From contig NZ_JOAI01000054.1 in NCBI RefSeq assembly GCF_000717715.1, positions 1-64,000 of the forward strand: 64,000 bases of DNA, in the 5' to 3' direction. This DNA comes from Streptomyces sp. NRRL B-24484 (lineage in GTDB: Bacteria > Actinomycetota > Actinomycetes > Streptomycetales > Streptomycetaceae). Below the pieces are notes generated by a model. It saw nothing but the letters and a program-made list of their open reading frames with translations, did no database searches and was not told where the DNA came from. The first letter of the stretch is position 1, and each line of letters begins with the position of its first letter. Below, in pieces: positions 15,776 to 24,274 of the stretch. A program made the position numbers and the translations under genes.

Positions 15776-17902
15776 ATGTCACACAGGAAAGCGTCGTCGC
15801 ACCGGCGCCGCAATCGCCGTGGACTGATGTTCACCGCAACCGCCATCACCGCGGGACTCATCGCGGGAGCCGTCACCATCGGCTCCGCGCTGGAGGGCGA
15901 CAAGCCGCTCCGCACCTCCGCCGACGCGGTGATCGCGCAGGAGGTGGAGCCCTCGCCGGCGTCCGGTCCGCTCCACAACGAGGCGCCCTCCCCGGTCACC
16001 TCCATACCCAAGGACGACCCGACCCGCGGCATGGTCTACGGCGGCCTGGTGCCCGCCGCCAGCGGCGACAAGTGCGTCGGCGTCTACAAGGTCAACGACC
16101 AGGGCCTGTGCACCCACGGCCCGGACGCCCCGCCGCGCGGCGTCGACGTGCACAAGAGCACCGCCCCGGTGGTCGCGACCACCGAGAAGCCCGCGGACCT
16201 CACCCCGACCGCGGCCGCCGCGCCGTCCGCCGCCGACCTGCTGAGCGACGCGCCGCCCGTGCTGGACCTGCAGTCCGGCAAGGCCCTCGGCGGCTCCGCC
16301 GCACCCGCCGGCACCCCCTCGGCCGGAGCGGGGGCCGCGGCCGAAGGCTCCAAGGTGGTCTGCGAGGGCGACGGTTCGACCGGTAACCGCGTGCAGGTGA
16401 TGTACGTCCACGCGCCGGGCAACGACCGCTTCGCCCAGTACCTCGCCTCGTTCAAGAAGTGGGCGTCGGACACCGACACCATCTACAACGCGAGCGCCGA
16501 GGAGACCGGCGGCGTCCGGCACATCCGCTTCGTCACCGAGGCCGACTGCAGCGTCTCGGTGCTGAACGTCGAGCTGTCCGCGGCCTCCCTGCAGGAGTTC
16601 GGCGCCAGCAACAAGGCGCTCGCCGCCCAGGGCTTCAACCGCAAGGACCGCAAGTACATGGTCTTCGCGGACGCCAACGTGTACTGCGGCATCGGCACCT
16701 TCAACGGTGACGAGCGCCCCGGCCAGGACAACCTGTCCAACTTCGGCCCGTCCTACGGCCGCACCGACAACGGCTGCTGGGGCGGTTCCACCGCCGCCCA
16801 CGAGCTCGGCCACAACCTCGGCGCCGTCAACAACAGCGCCCCGCACACCAGCAAGGGCGCGCACTGCGTCGACGAGTGGGACATCATGTGCTACTCCGAC
16901 TCGCCGTACTACCCGAAGATGCAGACCCTCTGCCCGAACCGGGCCGAGGACGACCGCCTCGACTGCAACCACGACGACTACTTCAACACCGACCCGCAGC
17001 CGGGCAGCTACCTGACCACGCACTGGAACATCGCGAACAACCAGTTCCTGTTCGCGAACGGCGGCAGCAACCCGAACCCCAACCCGACGCCGACCCCGAC
17101 CAAGTCGCCGACGCCGAGCCCGACCACGCCGACCCCGACCAAGTCGCCGACGCCGAGCCCGAGCCCGACCGACTCGACGCCCACCCCGAGCCCCAGCCCG
17201 ACCTCGACCACCGGTCCCAAGGTGACGGTCGGCCAGATCACCACCAACTCGGCGGTGCTCAGCTGGACGGCGGTGGCCGACGCCTCCGGTTACGACCTCC
17301 AGGTCAACGGCCGTTCCATCGCGACCGTCACCTCCAGCGTCGTCCGCCTGGTCAACCTCAAGCCCGACACCGAGTACAAGGTCGCCGTCGCGGTCAAGGA
17401 CAAGTCCGGCAAGACCGCCAAGCCCGGCCGCACCACCGCCTTCCGCACCACCAAGGCGGCCGGCCCGACGCCGACCAAGCCCGGCACCCGCTACCTGATG
17501 ATCAACAGCCTCACCGGCCAGGCCGCCGACATGTGGGGCGGCTCCACCCGCGACGGCGCCGTGCTCATCGGCTACCAGCGGCACGGCTACTCCAACCAGC
17601 AGTGGCTGTTCGAGGACGCCGGCGACGGCTACCTGAAGATCCGCTCCGCGCGCTCCGACAAGTGCCTGCAGATCGGCGGCCAGGCCGTCGCCGGCCAGTA
17701 CGTGATGCAGCAGCCCTGCTCGTCCGCCGACAGCCAGCAGTGGAAGATCGCCTCGGCCGGCAGCGGCTACGCGCTGACCGCCAAGGGCTCCTCGCTCGTC
17801 CTCGGCACCAGCAAGCGCTGGTACTACGGCGGCTGGCTGCTGGAACTGCAGCAGCCCAGCGGCCAGTCCTACCAGAACTGGACCATCCAGGCCGCCTCCT
17901 GA
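15776..17902 (+). CDS. Secreted zinc metallopeptidase with FN3 and ricin-B lectin domains
   Basis: 708 residues: a long basic signal peptide (about 1-40), a Pro/Ala-rich pro-region, a catalytic domain with H-E-L-G-H-N-L-G at 342-349 (His342, Glu343, His346), four or more Cys pairs and CYSDSPYYP-like Met-turn region (IMCYSDS), a Pro/Thr/Ser linker (about 432-480, PTPTPTKSPTPSP type), an FN3 domain (about 481-565) and a C-terminal ricin-B domain (about 570-708) with CLQIGGQ and QW blocks. It is a reprolysin/metzincin-like extracellular protease that probably binds polymer surfaces. The third zinc ligand does not sit in the standard HExxHxxGxxH spacing. ATG at 15776 with GACGAGGAGAG upstream; a perfect terminator follows. 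Confidence 0.88.
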   Translation: MSHRKASSHRRRNRRGLMFTATAITAGLIAGAVTIGSALEGDKPLRTSADAVIAQEVEPSPASGPLHNEAPSPVTSIPKDDPTRGMVYGGLVPAASGDKCVGVYKVNDQGLCTHGPDAPPRGVDVHKSTAPVVATTEKPADLTPTAAAAPSAADLLSDAPPVLDLQSGKALGGSAAPAGTPSAGAGAAAEGSKVVCEGDGSTGNRVQVMYVHAPGNDRFAQYLASFKKWASDTDTIYNASAEETGGVRHIRFVTEADCSVSVLNVELSAASLQEFGASNKALAAQGFNRKDRKYMVFADANVYCGIGTFNGDERPGQDNLSNFGPSYGRTDNGCWGGSTAAHELGHNLGAVNNSAPHTSKGAHCVDEWDIMCYSDSPYYPKMQTLCPNRAEDDRLDCNHDDYFNTDPQPGSYLTTHWNIANNQFLFANGGSNPNPNPTPTPTKSPTPSPTTPTPTKSPTPSPSPTDSTPTPSPSPTSTTGPKVTVGQITTNSAVLSWTAVADASGYDLQVNGRSIATVTSSVVRLVNLKPDTEYKVAVAVKDKSGKTAKPGRTTAFRTTKAAGPTPTKPGTRYLMINSLTGQAADMWGGSTRDGAVLIGYQRHGYSNQQWLFEDAGDGYLKIRSARSDKCLQIGGQAVAGQYVMQQPCSSADSQQWKIASAGSGYALTAKGSSLVLGTSKRWYYGGWLLELQQPSGQSYQNWTIQAAS

Positions 17903-17917
17903 CGAGGCGCCCCTGAG

Positions 17918-17955
17918 CCCGGTGGGGCGGGAGTCGGCCCTCCCGCCCCACCGGG
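17918..17955 (+). terminator. Perfect 15-bp stem terminator after the metallopeptidase gene
   Basis: CCCGGTGGGGCGGGA (17918-17932) pairs exactly with 17941-17955 across an 8-base loop, 16 bp after the stop codon. No T-run, as usual in high-GC actinomycetes. Confidence 0.8.
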
Positions 17956-18008
17956 CCGTCCCGTCCCCCGGGCGCTCCCGCCCGCCGGCCAGACCAGGAG
18001 CCACCCCC

Positions 18009-18596
18009 ATGCGCCTGCGCACCCTCGCCACCGCCGCCGCCCTCACCGGCCTGACCGTGCTCGGCACGGCCCAGCCCGCCGGTGCCCACGGCGACACCAT
18101 CGCCTTCACCGTCTCCAGCCTGGTCGACGGACATCTCACCGCCGTCGCCACCTGGGAGAACGACCACGACCCGGTCGACGAGAAGATCGCCGGAACGCTG
18201 AGCGCCACCGACCGGGACGGCCGCGCGGTCGGCCCCTGGCAGCTGGTCGCGGTCGCCGGCAAGCCCGGCACCTACACCACCGCCCGCCAACTGCCGCCCG
18301 GCCACTGGAAGGTGGTCGTCGAGTCGGGCTTCCCCGCGCTCGGCCGCGGCGAGGCGGAGATCGACGTCACCGCCGTCCCCGGCACCGCACCCAGCAGCGG
18401 ACCGGTGGCCCCGGTCGGCACCGCCCCCGCACCGAGCGCCCCCGCACCGAGCGCCTCCGCCGGGCCGATCCGCAGCACCTCGGCCGCCGCCGAGGCCGAC
18501 AGCGCCTGGACCTGGATGGCGGTGGTCGTCGCCGTGCTGGCCGTCACGGCGGCCGGCGGGGCCCTGCTGCTCCGCCGCCGCCGCGCCGGGCACTGA
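18009..18596 (+). CDS. Exported, membrane-anchored protein with predicted N-terminal His (Ig-like fold)
   Basis: 195 residues. A signal peptide (LATAAALTGLTVLGTAQPAGA) should be cleaved after A-G-A, leaving His27 as the mature N-terminus (HGDTIAFTV). A ~95-residue beta-rich domain follows (DGHLTAVATWENDHDPV ... LPPGHWKVVVESGFPALGRG), then a Ser/Ala/Pro stalk, a transmembrane helix (about 165-187) and an RRRR cytoplasmic end, so it sits on the outer face of the membrane. An exposed N-terminal His plus internal His residues recalls copper-binding CopC-like or histidine-brace proteins; that is inference only. Start ATG at 18009; AGGAG about 7 bases upstream. Separated from the metallopeptidase gene by a strong terminator, so transcribed independently. 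Confidence 0.8.
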   Translation: MRLRTLATAAALTGLTVLGTAQPAGAHGDTIAFTVSSLVDGHLTAVATWENDHDPVDEKIAGTLSATDRDGRAVGPWQLVAVAGKPGTYTTARQLPPGHWKVVVESGFPALGRGEAEIDVTAVPGTAPSSGPVAPVGTAPAPSAPAPSASAGPIRSTSAAAEADSAWTWMAVVVAVLAVTAAGGALLLRRRRAGH

Positions 18597-18608
18597 GCCG
18601 CGCACGGC

Positions 18609-18626
18609 CCGCCCCGGCCGGGGCGG
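18609..18626 (+). terminator. Short GC hairpin after the exported His-protein gene
   Basis: CCGCCCCGG at 18609-18617 is followed directly by its complement CCGGGGCGG at 18618-18626, 12 bp after the stop. Confidence 0.5.
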
Positions 18627-18756
18627 CCGTCCGCTTCCGCAGGTCACCGGCGCCCGGCGGCCCGGCAGAGGCGACAAGTCGCCTCGTCGACCTGTCGACA
18701 CCTGGCCACGGACGACGGGTTGTGCCGTCCCCGCCGGTGCAGGCCACCATGAAGAC

Positions 18757-19380
18757 ATGGACATCGACACGGTCGTCCGCACCCGCCGGGCCCTGCACGC
18801 CGTCGCCGAGACGGTCCTCGCCGGGCCGCAGTACCGGGCGAGCGGCACCATCCGGCTGCGGGCCTACCCGGGCGGCTTCGCCACCAGTGCCGAACCCTTC
18901 CTCCAGGTCATCGGGGACCAGCTGATGGCACCCGGACACCGCCTCACCCTCCGGCGGACCAGCTGCGCCGCCCTCGCCGCCGCCGTCGGCCTCGAACCCG
19001 GCCCGCCGCAGGGCCTCTACCACGACGGCTCCGGCACGGCCCCCGACGACCCGGTCGACGCCGACGCGCAGGCCGCCCAGTGGATCGCCCACTGCTTCGG
19101 TGCCGCCGACACCGCCCTGCGCCGCCTCGCCCCGGACGCGGAACCGGTGCTCTGGCCCGAGCACTTCGACATCGGCATCACCGTCGACGCGGTCAACTAC
19201 GGGGTCTCCGCCGGGGACTCCTACCAGCCCGAGCCGTACGCCTACATCGGCCCGCACACCCCGCGCACCGGCGAGTTCTGGAACGCCCCCTTCGGGGCCG
19301 CCCGCACCGTCCGCGAACTCGGCGGCGCCGACGCCCTCACCCGCTACTTCGACGAGGGCCGCCGGCTCGCCGCCGGCTGA
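18757..19380 (+). CDS. Conserved hypothetical protein of unknown function
   Basis: 207 residues, soluble, no signal or membrane segment. N-terminal half is an alpha/beta region beginning MDIDTVVRTRRALHAVAETVLAGPQY. The C-terminal half is striking: LWPEHFDIGITVDAVNYGVSAGDSY, then YIGPHTPRTGEFWNAPFGA, rich in aromatic residues, Asp and His and looking like a conserved core. I do not recognise a named family. ATG at 18757 has no strong ribosome site directly upstream; a short AT-poor leader precedes it. Its last 37 bp overlap the 3' end of the convergent ARPP-2-like gene. Base composition and codon use are normal, supporting a real gene. Confidence 0.8.
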   Translation: MDIDTVVRTRRALHAVAETVLAGPQYRASGTIRLRAYPGGFATSAEPFLQVIGDQLMAPGHRLTLRRTSCAALAAAVGLEPGPPQGLYHDGSGTAPDDPVDADAQAAQWIAHCFGAADTALRRLAPDAEPVLWPEHFDIGITVDAVNYGVSAGDSYQPEPYAYIGPHTPRTGEFWNAPFGAARTVRELGGADALTRYFDEGRRLAAG

Positions 19381-20525
19381 ACCGCGCCGCCGTCCCCGCC
19401 CGCACGTGCCCGCTTGCGGTACCCGTCCAGGACGTCCTGCCGCAGCAGCGCCCCGAAGCCCGCCGCCTCCAGCCGCAGACCCAGCTGCGCCTCGGTGGCG
19501 TTCAGCGCGGCGGCCGCCGAGCCCAGGTGCCAGTCGTGTGCGGCCAGGGTGTCCAGCAGGAACCCCCGGCGGACCTGCGCCTCCGACAGCCGGAAGGTCT
19601 TCAGGTAGGCGATCCGGCCGTCCCCGTCGGTGATCGTCTCGCCGATGTGGTTCTCCGCGCCCGGCCGGAACTCCGGCAGGAACCGGCCGAGGGTGAACCG
19701 GCCCGCCCGGTACACCGTGCTGCTCCGGACGGGGGCCGTCAGCAGGCCCGCCGCCATCGTGCCGTCGTGGAACTCCGCCCAGGCCCGCTCCTGCCCGTCC
19801 ACCGCCGCCCGCAGATCGGCCAGGGACCGGATCCCCGGGCCGGGGATGCCCGCCCGGAACTCCGGCACCGGCGCCGACAGCAGGCCGTAGTGGTGGACCA
19901 GCTCGCCGAACAGGTCGTGCACCAGCGTCGCGTGCAGCGCCCGGTAGTCCTCCGGGTGCGGCACCGCGAACGCCGCCGCCAGCGCGTCCGCGACGTACAC
20001 CAGCACCCCGCACTGCCCGCGGTGGATCTCGAACACCCGCAGCGCGTCCGCCAGCCCGCGGACCTCCGCACCGCGGTACGCCTCCTCGGCGCGCGGCGAC
20101 AGCCCGGCGCGCACGGCCCGCTGCGACCACTCCGCCCAGAGCACCGACGGCCCGCCGAAGTGCAGCGCGAGGTACCCCTCCAGTGCCAGGTGCAGCGGCA
20201 GGAACCGCAACCGGTTCGAGCCCTCCCGGCGGGCCAGGCGGTGGTGCGGGCGCACCGGCACGCGCTCCGGCACCCGCTCGCCGAGCGAGGTGCCGTAGGC
20301 GGCCGCGGAGCCGTCGTCCGTCCACTCCGCGACGAAGCCGTGCGGCACGTAGGACAGGTAGCGGGTGCGGCGGTCGACCTCGACCGGGGCGTACGCGTCC
20401 CCGTACACCCGCCGGTGCAGCCGCAGGTCGGTGACCGGCTCGGCGCGCAGCAGGGGCACCAGGCGCACCCCGCCCCACACCTGGGCCGGCCCGGTGGCCA
20501 GGCCCGTCAGGTCCAGCCCGCTCAC
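19344..20525 (-). CDS. ARPP-2-like protein with a C-terminal Fis-type helix-turn-helix
   Basis: 393 residues. The main domain (about 10-330) begins LATGPAQVWGGVRLVPLLR and contains SYVPHGFVAEWTDDG, PLHLALEGYLALHFGG, FEIHRGQCGVLVYVAD and a LIHDLF-like LVHDLFGELVHHYG segment; from memory this resembles proteins named ARPP-2 in actinomycetes, a recognition I hold moderately. Residues about 340-385 (AAHDWHLGSAAAALNATEAQLGLRLEAAGF) look like a Fis/HTH_8 helix-turn-helix, so DNA or RNA binding is possible. GTG at 20525 overlaps the stop of the upstream vWA gene (GTGA), showing translational coupling. The reported contexts of ARPP proteins involve NAD/ADP-ribose or RNA-repair themes; the role here is unknown. 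Confidence 0.65.
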   Translation of the reverse strand: MSGLDLTGLATGPAQVWGGVRLVPLLRAEPVTDLRLHRRVYGDAYAPVEVDRRTRYLSYVPHGFVAEWTDDGSAAAYGTSLGERVPERVPVRPHHRLARREGSNRLRFLPLHLALEGYLALHFGGPSVLWAEWSQRAVRAGLSPRAEEAYRGAEVRGLADALRVFEIHRGQCGVLVYVADALAAAFAVPHPEDYRALHATLVHDLFGELVHHYGLLSAPVPEFRAGIPGPGIRSLADLRAAVDGQERAWAEFHDGTMAAGLLTAPVRSSTVYRAGRFTLGRFLPEFRPGAENHIGETITDGDGRIAYLKTFRLSEAQVRRGFLLDTLAAHDWHLGSAAAALNATEAQLGLRLEAAGFGALLRQDVLDGYRKRARAGGDGGAVQPAASRRPSSK

Positions 20526-22021
20526 GCGCCCGCCTCCCCGTCCTGCCCGCCGTCCTGTTCCCCTTCGGTGCCCGCCGCGCCGCCGGTTCGCGGCCCGGCG
20601 GCCAGGAAGGCGGCGATCCGCTCGGCCAGGTGCGCGTTCAGCTCGGGCAGGCCCGTCCGGCCCTCGGCGAACCGGGCGATGCCGACCAGCGGCACCAGGT
20701 CCTCGGCGTCCCGGATGCCGGCGGTCGGCACGCCCGGGGCGAGGCGGCGCACGTCGAAGCCGTCCGCGTCCCAGGCCGGGTTGAGGTGCACGATCCGGGT
20801 CGCCCCGGCCGGATCCAGCCGGGTGCGCCACACCCGCAGCACCTCGGCGGCGAGGCCCGGCGGTGCGTTGTCCCAGCCGTCCGAGACGATCACCAGCTGC
20901 TCCGGGGCGGTCTCCAGGGCGTCCAGGACGCGCCGGCCGAGCGGTGTCGCCCCGGAGGGCCGGGCCAGCAGCGCGTCACGGCGGCCGGAGGTCCAGAGCG
21001 GGACGTACTCCGCGGCCAGCACCGCCAGCAGGTGGTGGCAGGCCAGCGCCACCGCCAGCGGACGCCGCCGCTTCTGCCCCGAGCCGTAGGACGAGAAGCT
21101 GTCGTCCAGCACCGCGGCCACCCGGCCCCAGGTGCCCTGCCGGGCACCCGCCGTGCGCCGGGCCGCGGCCTCCAGGGCCGCCGTCAGCTCGGCCCGCCGG
21201 GCGCGCCGCTGCTCGACCGGCAGGGCGAGGACGTACCCGGCCAGCCGGGTCAGCGGCATCCGCGCGAGGTCCACCGCGACGGCGCCGGCCCCCGCCGCGC
21301 GCGCCGACTCCTGCAGCCGCAGCCGCTCCAGCCGGGTCATCCGGGGCGCGATCCGCTCCAGGAAGACCGCCCGCGGGATCCCGTGCTTCGCCGCGAAGCC
21401 CTCGGCCACGGTGTACGGCAGCTCGTACACCGCCGACTTCTGGTAGTGCGCCCGCCGCCAGGCGTCCAGCAGCGGCGAGTCGAAGGAGCGGCCCTGCCGG
21501 GACTTCTCCCCGCCGAACGCGAAGTCGCCCAACTCCGGTCCGGGCGGCGCCAGGTGGGTGTGGCGCAGTGCCGCGCGGAAGCCGCCGCGGTACTTCACCG
21601 CGTCCAGCGCCGGGTCGGGCCGCGCCGCGATCCAGTCCCGGACGACCGCGCGGGTGCGCCGGTTGTTGACCCCGGCCCGGCGCAGCTCGCCGAAGAGCCG
21701 GTACACCCGCTGCGGTGCCATCAGCGCGAGGCGCCGCGCGATCAGCCGCCCCTCGGTGTGGCGCTGCGCGTCGGCGGCCTCCCGCGAGGTCTCCAGCAGC
21801 CGACGGACGATCATCGCCGCGTTGTGGTCGTTGACGTCGAGGGCGAGCACCGCCGCGTACAGGTCGCGGTAGTTGCCGAGCATGTAGGCGTGCAGGAAGT
21901 CCAGCGAGAGCCGCTGTTCGGCCGCGTCGGTGTGGAACTCGCGCTGGCCGGTGGCCGTGACGGCCGCGTTCACGAACAGCAGCACGTCCTCGGCGGCGAC
22001 CAGATCGCCCGGCGTCTCCAT
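20522..22021 (-). CDS. TROVE/Ro60-like helical repeat protein with C-terminal vWA domain
   Basis: 499 residues. The N-terminal ~290 residues are almost all helical with many Arg and pairs such as NDHNAAMIVRRLLETSREAAD, RRLALMAPQRVYRLFGELRR and RIAPRMTRLERLRLQESAR, as in HEAT-like TROVE rings that bind misfolded or Y-type RNA. The C-terminal part is a vWA domain: metal-site motif D-D-S-F-S-S at 306-311 (DxSxS), then LVIVSDGWDN, giving the MIDAS acidic residue. TROVE assignment is by architecture, not by a clear signature; vWA is more secure. The ATG at 22021 lies in a 293-bp divergent region with a TGCTGAC palindrome. It overlaps the ARPP-2-like gene downstream (GTGA), so the pair is one unit. 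Confidence 0.7.
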   Translation of the reverse strand: METPGDLVAAEDVLLFVNAAVTATGQREFHTDAAEQRLSLDFLHAYMLGNYRDLYAAVLALDVNDHNAAMIVRRLLETSREAADAQRHTEGRLIARRLALMAPQRVYRLFGELRRAGVNNRRTRAVVRDWIAARPDPALDAVKYRGGFRAALRHTHLAPPGPELGDFAFGGEKSRQGRSFDSPLLDAWRRAHYQKSAVYELPYTVAEGFAAKHGIPRAVFLERIAPRMTRLERLRLQESARAAGAGAVAVDLARMPLTRLAGYVLALPVEQRRARRAELTAALEAAARRTAGARQGTWGRVAAVLDDSFSSYGSGQKRRRPLAVALACHHLLAVLAAEYVPLWTSGRRDALLARPSGATPLGRRVLDALETAPEQLVIVSDGWDNAPPGLAAEVLRVWRTRLDPAGATRIVHLNPAWDADGFDVRRLAPGVPTAGIRDAEDLVPLVGIARFAEGRTGLPELNAHLAERIAAFLAAGPRTGGAAGTEGEQDGGQDGEAGA

Positions 22022-22167
22022 CGTTCAGCCCCCGTCGGTGTGGCGGGCCGGCCGGGGAATGGGGGCACGAACTGCGAATCATCGCTGTAGAGGCGCCTTC
22101 CGGAAGTCGCACCGGAGTCCCGCGGCCGACCGCCGCACGACGGTAGCAGACCGGTCGGCGCAGCCGC

Positions 22168-22186
22168 TGCTGACTATTCGTCAGCA
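22168..22186. promoter_or_regulatory. Palindrome TGCTGAC-N5-GTCAGCA in a divergent promoter region
   Basis: Perfect 7-bp arms around TATTC, lying 147 bp upstream of the vWA gene and 129 bp upstream of the exported-protein gene. The flanking DNA is relatively AT-rich. A transcription factor site is likely; which gene it serves is unclear. Confidence 0.45.
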
Positions 22187-22314
22187 AGTTCCGCCGCTTG
22201 TATTGACGGTGTACCGACATGGATCTACAAGAGAAGGGAGCTCCGGTGCCCCCTTCCGTCCGGAGCGGTGAACGTGCGTCTTCTCGAACCCCTCACCGAG
22301 GAAGAGGCCCACCC

Positions 22315-23013
22315 ATGCGCTCATCCAGCCGCCCCGCCCTGCTCGCCGCCGCCCTGCTCGCGACCGCCGTCGCCGGCGTCCCCGCACTCCCCGCCGCGGC
22401 CGCCCCCGCCGCGCCCCGCCCGGCCGCCGCGGCCGTCCTCACCGCCGGGGACGCCACCGGCGACGCCCTCGCCGCCGGTGACCTGCTCGCCGCCCCGCTC
22501 GCCGCGACGACCCGGGCCACCTTCTACTCGACGGCGACCAGCACCACCGGGGTCACCTGCGGCACCTCGCAGTTCACCGCCACCGTGCTCACCAACCCCG
22601 CGGCACCCGGCACCGCCACCGAGTCCCTCACCGGCATGGCCTTCGGCTCGTGCACCAGCAACGTCACCGGCGTCACCGCCGTGAAGAGCCTGACCGTCGG
22701 GAACCTGCCCTACACCGTCGCGGTCGACGACTCCGCCGGGTACCCCGTCACCCTCACCGCCGGGACGGCCGGACCGATCCAGGCCACCGCGGTGCTGTCC
22801 ACCTGGTTCGGCACCATCACCTGCGCCTACCAGCTCAGCGGCGCCTTCACCGGCAGCGCCGACAACACGGCCCACGGCCTCGCCTTCCGCAACGAGCACT
22901 TCGCCAAGAGCGGCGGATCGGGCCTCTGCCCCGCGGACGGCTACTTCTCCGCCACCTACGGCCCCGTCACCGACACCAGCCGGCCCGGCAGCCCCGCCGT
23001 CCACATCAACTGA
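22315..23013 (+). CDS. Secreted protein of unknown function
   Basis: 232 residues with a classical signal peptide ([24 protein letters not shown], cleavage near AAAA) and a mature domain of beta strands rich in Thr/Ser/Gly. Four Cys residues ([32 protein letters not shown]) could make two disulphides, typical of an extracellular domain. I recognise it only as a type common in streptomycetes (secreted ~230-residue proteins); no catalytic motif is visible. ATG at 22315 with GAGGAAGAGG upstream. It is divergent from the vWA/ARPP unit and is closed by a perfect 32-bp palindromic terminator, so it is monocistronic. Confidence 0.8.
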   Translation: MRSSSRPALLAAALLATAVAGVPALPAAAAPAAPRPAAAAVLTAGDATGDALAAGDLLAAPLAATTRATFYSTATSTTGVTCGTSQFTATVLTNPAAPGTATESLTGMAFGSCTSNVTGVTAVKSLTVGNLPYTVAVDDSAGYPVTLTAGTAGPIQATAVLSTWFGTITCAYQLSGAFTGSADNTAHGLAFRNEHFAKSGGSGLCPADGYFSATYGPVTDTSRPGSPAVHIN

Positions 23014-23032
23014 CCGCGGTCGGCGCACGGCG

Positions 23033-23064
23033 GACGGGGCGGGGCCGGCCGGCCCCGCCCCGTC
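23033..23064. terminator. 32-bp perfect palindromic terminator between convergent genes
   Basis: GACGGGGCGGGGCCGG at 23033-23048 is followed by its exact complement at 23049-23064. It begins 19 bp after the secreted-protein stop and ends 73 bp before the end of the convergent Rv1733c-like gene; suits both strands. Confidence 0.75.
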
Positions 23065-23137
23065 CACACGGGCGCCTCACGCCGCCGGGGCCGCTCCGTC
23101 GGCCCTCCGCGCGGCGGCCCTCCGCACGGCGGTGCGC

Positions 23138-23791
23138 TCAGGCGTCGGAGCCGTTGCGGCCTCCCGCACGACCCGTCCAGGTCGGCTCGACCACCGCCCA
23201 GTCGGCCTGCCACTCCTCCTCGGCCCGGCGCTGCAGCCGGCTGCGCCGCACGCTGTAGCCGACCGCACAGGCGAGCGCCACGCCGGCCCAGCCGCCCAGC
23301 ACGACGAAGCCGGTGGTCGCCACGATGTCCGAGGTCGACCGCGGACCCTCCGCGGCCCCGCCCGCATCGTTCACCCACACCCTGACCTGCGAACCCGGCC
23401 CGGCCGAACTCGGCACCGGGGCCTCCGCCGTCACCGTGTGCCCGGCCGGGTACGTCCAGGTCGCCATCGCCCGGTAGCCGCCCGCCGGCGCACCGGCGGC
23501 ACTCAGGTCCGCCTGTTGGGGCTCGCTGCGGACCACCGCCGGCACCCGGTGCAGCCGGGCCGCGGCCCGCGCCGCGTCCGCCTGCGCCGACCAGTACATG
23601 AAGAGCGCCGCCGCCCCCGCACCGACCGCCGCCACGACCACGGCCAGCCACGCGGCCAGCAGGGCCCGGCTCCGCGACCGGTCCACCGGCCGCCGCAGCG
23701 GCCCGGCGTCCGCGCCGACCGCCAGCCGCAGATGCACCACCAGGCGCCGCCACCGGGAATCCCCGCAGCGGCCGGGGAAGTGGGTGCGCAT
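23138..23791 (-). CDS. Rv1733c-like membrane protein
   Basis: 217 residues with a first transmembrane helix (about 44-66, [25 protein letters not shown]), an outside domain of ~95 residues with [17 protein letters not shown] and [11 protein letters not shown], and a second helix (about 160-182), ending in a charged tail with [10 protein letters not shown]. This two-helix layout with the W-T-Y-P/V-W-V-N motifs is that of the Rv1733c family, a DosR-regulon membrane protein in mycobacteria whose function is unknown. ATG at 23791; GGAGG lies 5 bases upstream on the coding strand. Together with the neighbouring zinc alcohol dehydrogenase and CBS-BON genes it suggests an oxygen/redox-responsive set. 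Confidence 0.8.
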   Translation of the reverse strand: MRTHFPGRCGDSRWRRLVVHLRLAVGADAGPLRRPVDRSRSRALLAAWLAVVVAAVGAGAAALFMYWSAQADAARAAARLHRVPAVVRSEPQQADLSAAGAPAGGYRAMATWTYPAGHTVTAEAPVPSSAGPGSQVRVWVNDAGGAAEGPRSTSDIVATTGFVVLGGWAGVALACAVGYSVRRSRLQRRAEEEWQADWAVVEPTWTGRAGGRNGSDA

Positions 23792-24274
23792 AGTACGCCT
23801 CCTACCGCCGGCTACGGACTCCAGCGTCTCTCCAACCGGCCCCACCGGCACCCCGCCACGCGCACGACCCACCCACCGCCGCCCGCCCGGCCCACCCCCA
23901 CCTGCGGTGATTCCCGATCCGAGCCGTCCGTCACCGAGGGTCGCCGCCCCCGCAGGGCCGCCCCGCGCGGGCACCGGCCGTGGACGGCCCCCGACCGTCG
24001 GTCCCCGCAGGCCACCGGCGGTGGGCGAGGCACCCGCCGGCCCGCGGCCCGTCCGGGGGCTGTGGACCAGGTCGAGCGGACCGTCACCGAGCGTCGCCGC
24101 ACCGTGAGGTCCACCCGCACCCGCGCGACCTCCGCCCCCGGCACGGTCCCCTCCCGTCCCGTCCGGGCGCGGCTGCCCGGGGTGCGGGCGCGGTGCATGC
24201 TGGAGGCGGAAGCCGCACCGTGTCCGCCGCCCGGCCGTCCTGCCGGGGGCCGCGCCGACGGGAGGCCACAGCCG
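23792..24274. other. 483-bp gap between divergent Rv1733c-like and alcohol dehydrogenase genes, with a direct repeat
   Basis: No credible gene. CCGTCACCGAGGGTCGCCGC at 23928-23947 recurs at 24081-24100 with one mismatch. GGGGC-TGTG-GACCA at 24056-24069 is one base off a DevR-type GGGnC-N4-GnCCC palindrome. The gap should hold both promoters. Confidence 0.5.

Noticed and set aside
23033..23064. Perfect palindrome as a protein binding site
   Set aside because: Located between two converging 3' ends and almost pure G/C; a shared terminator explains it.
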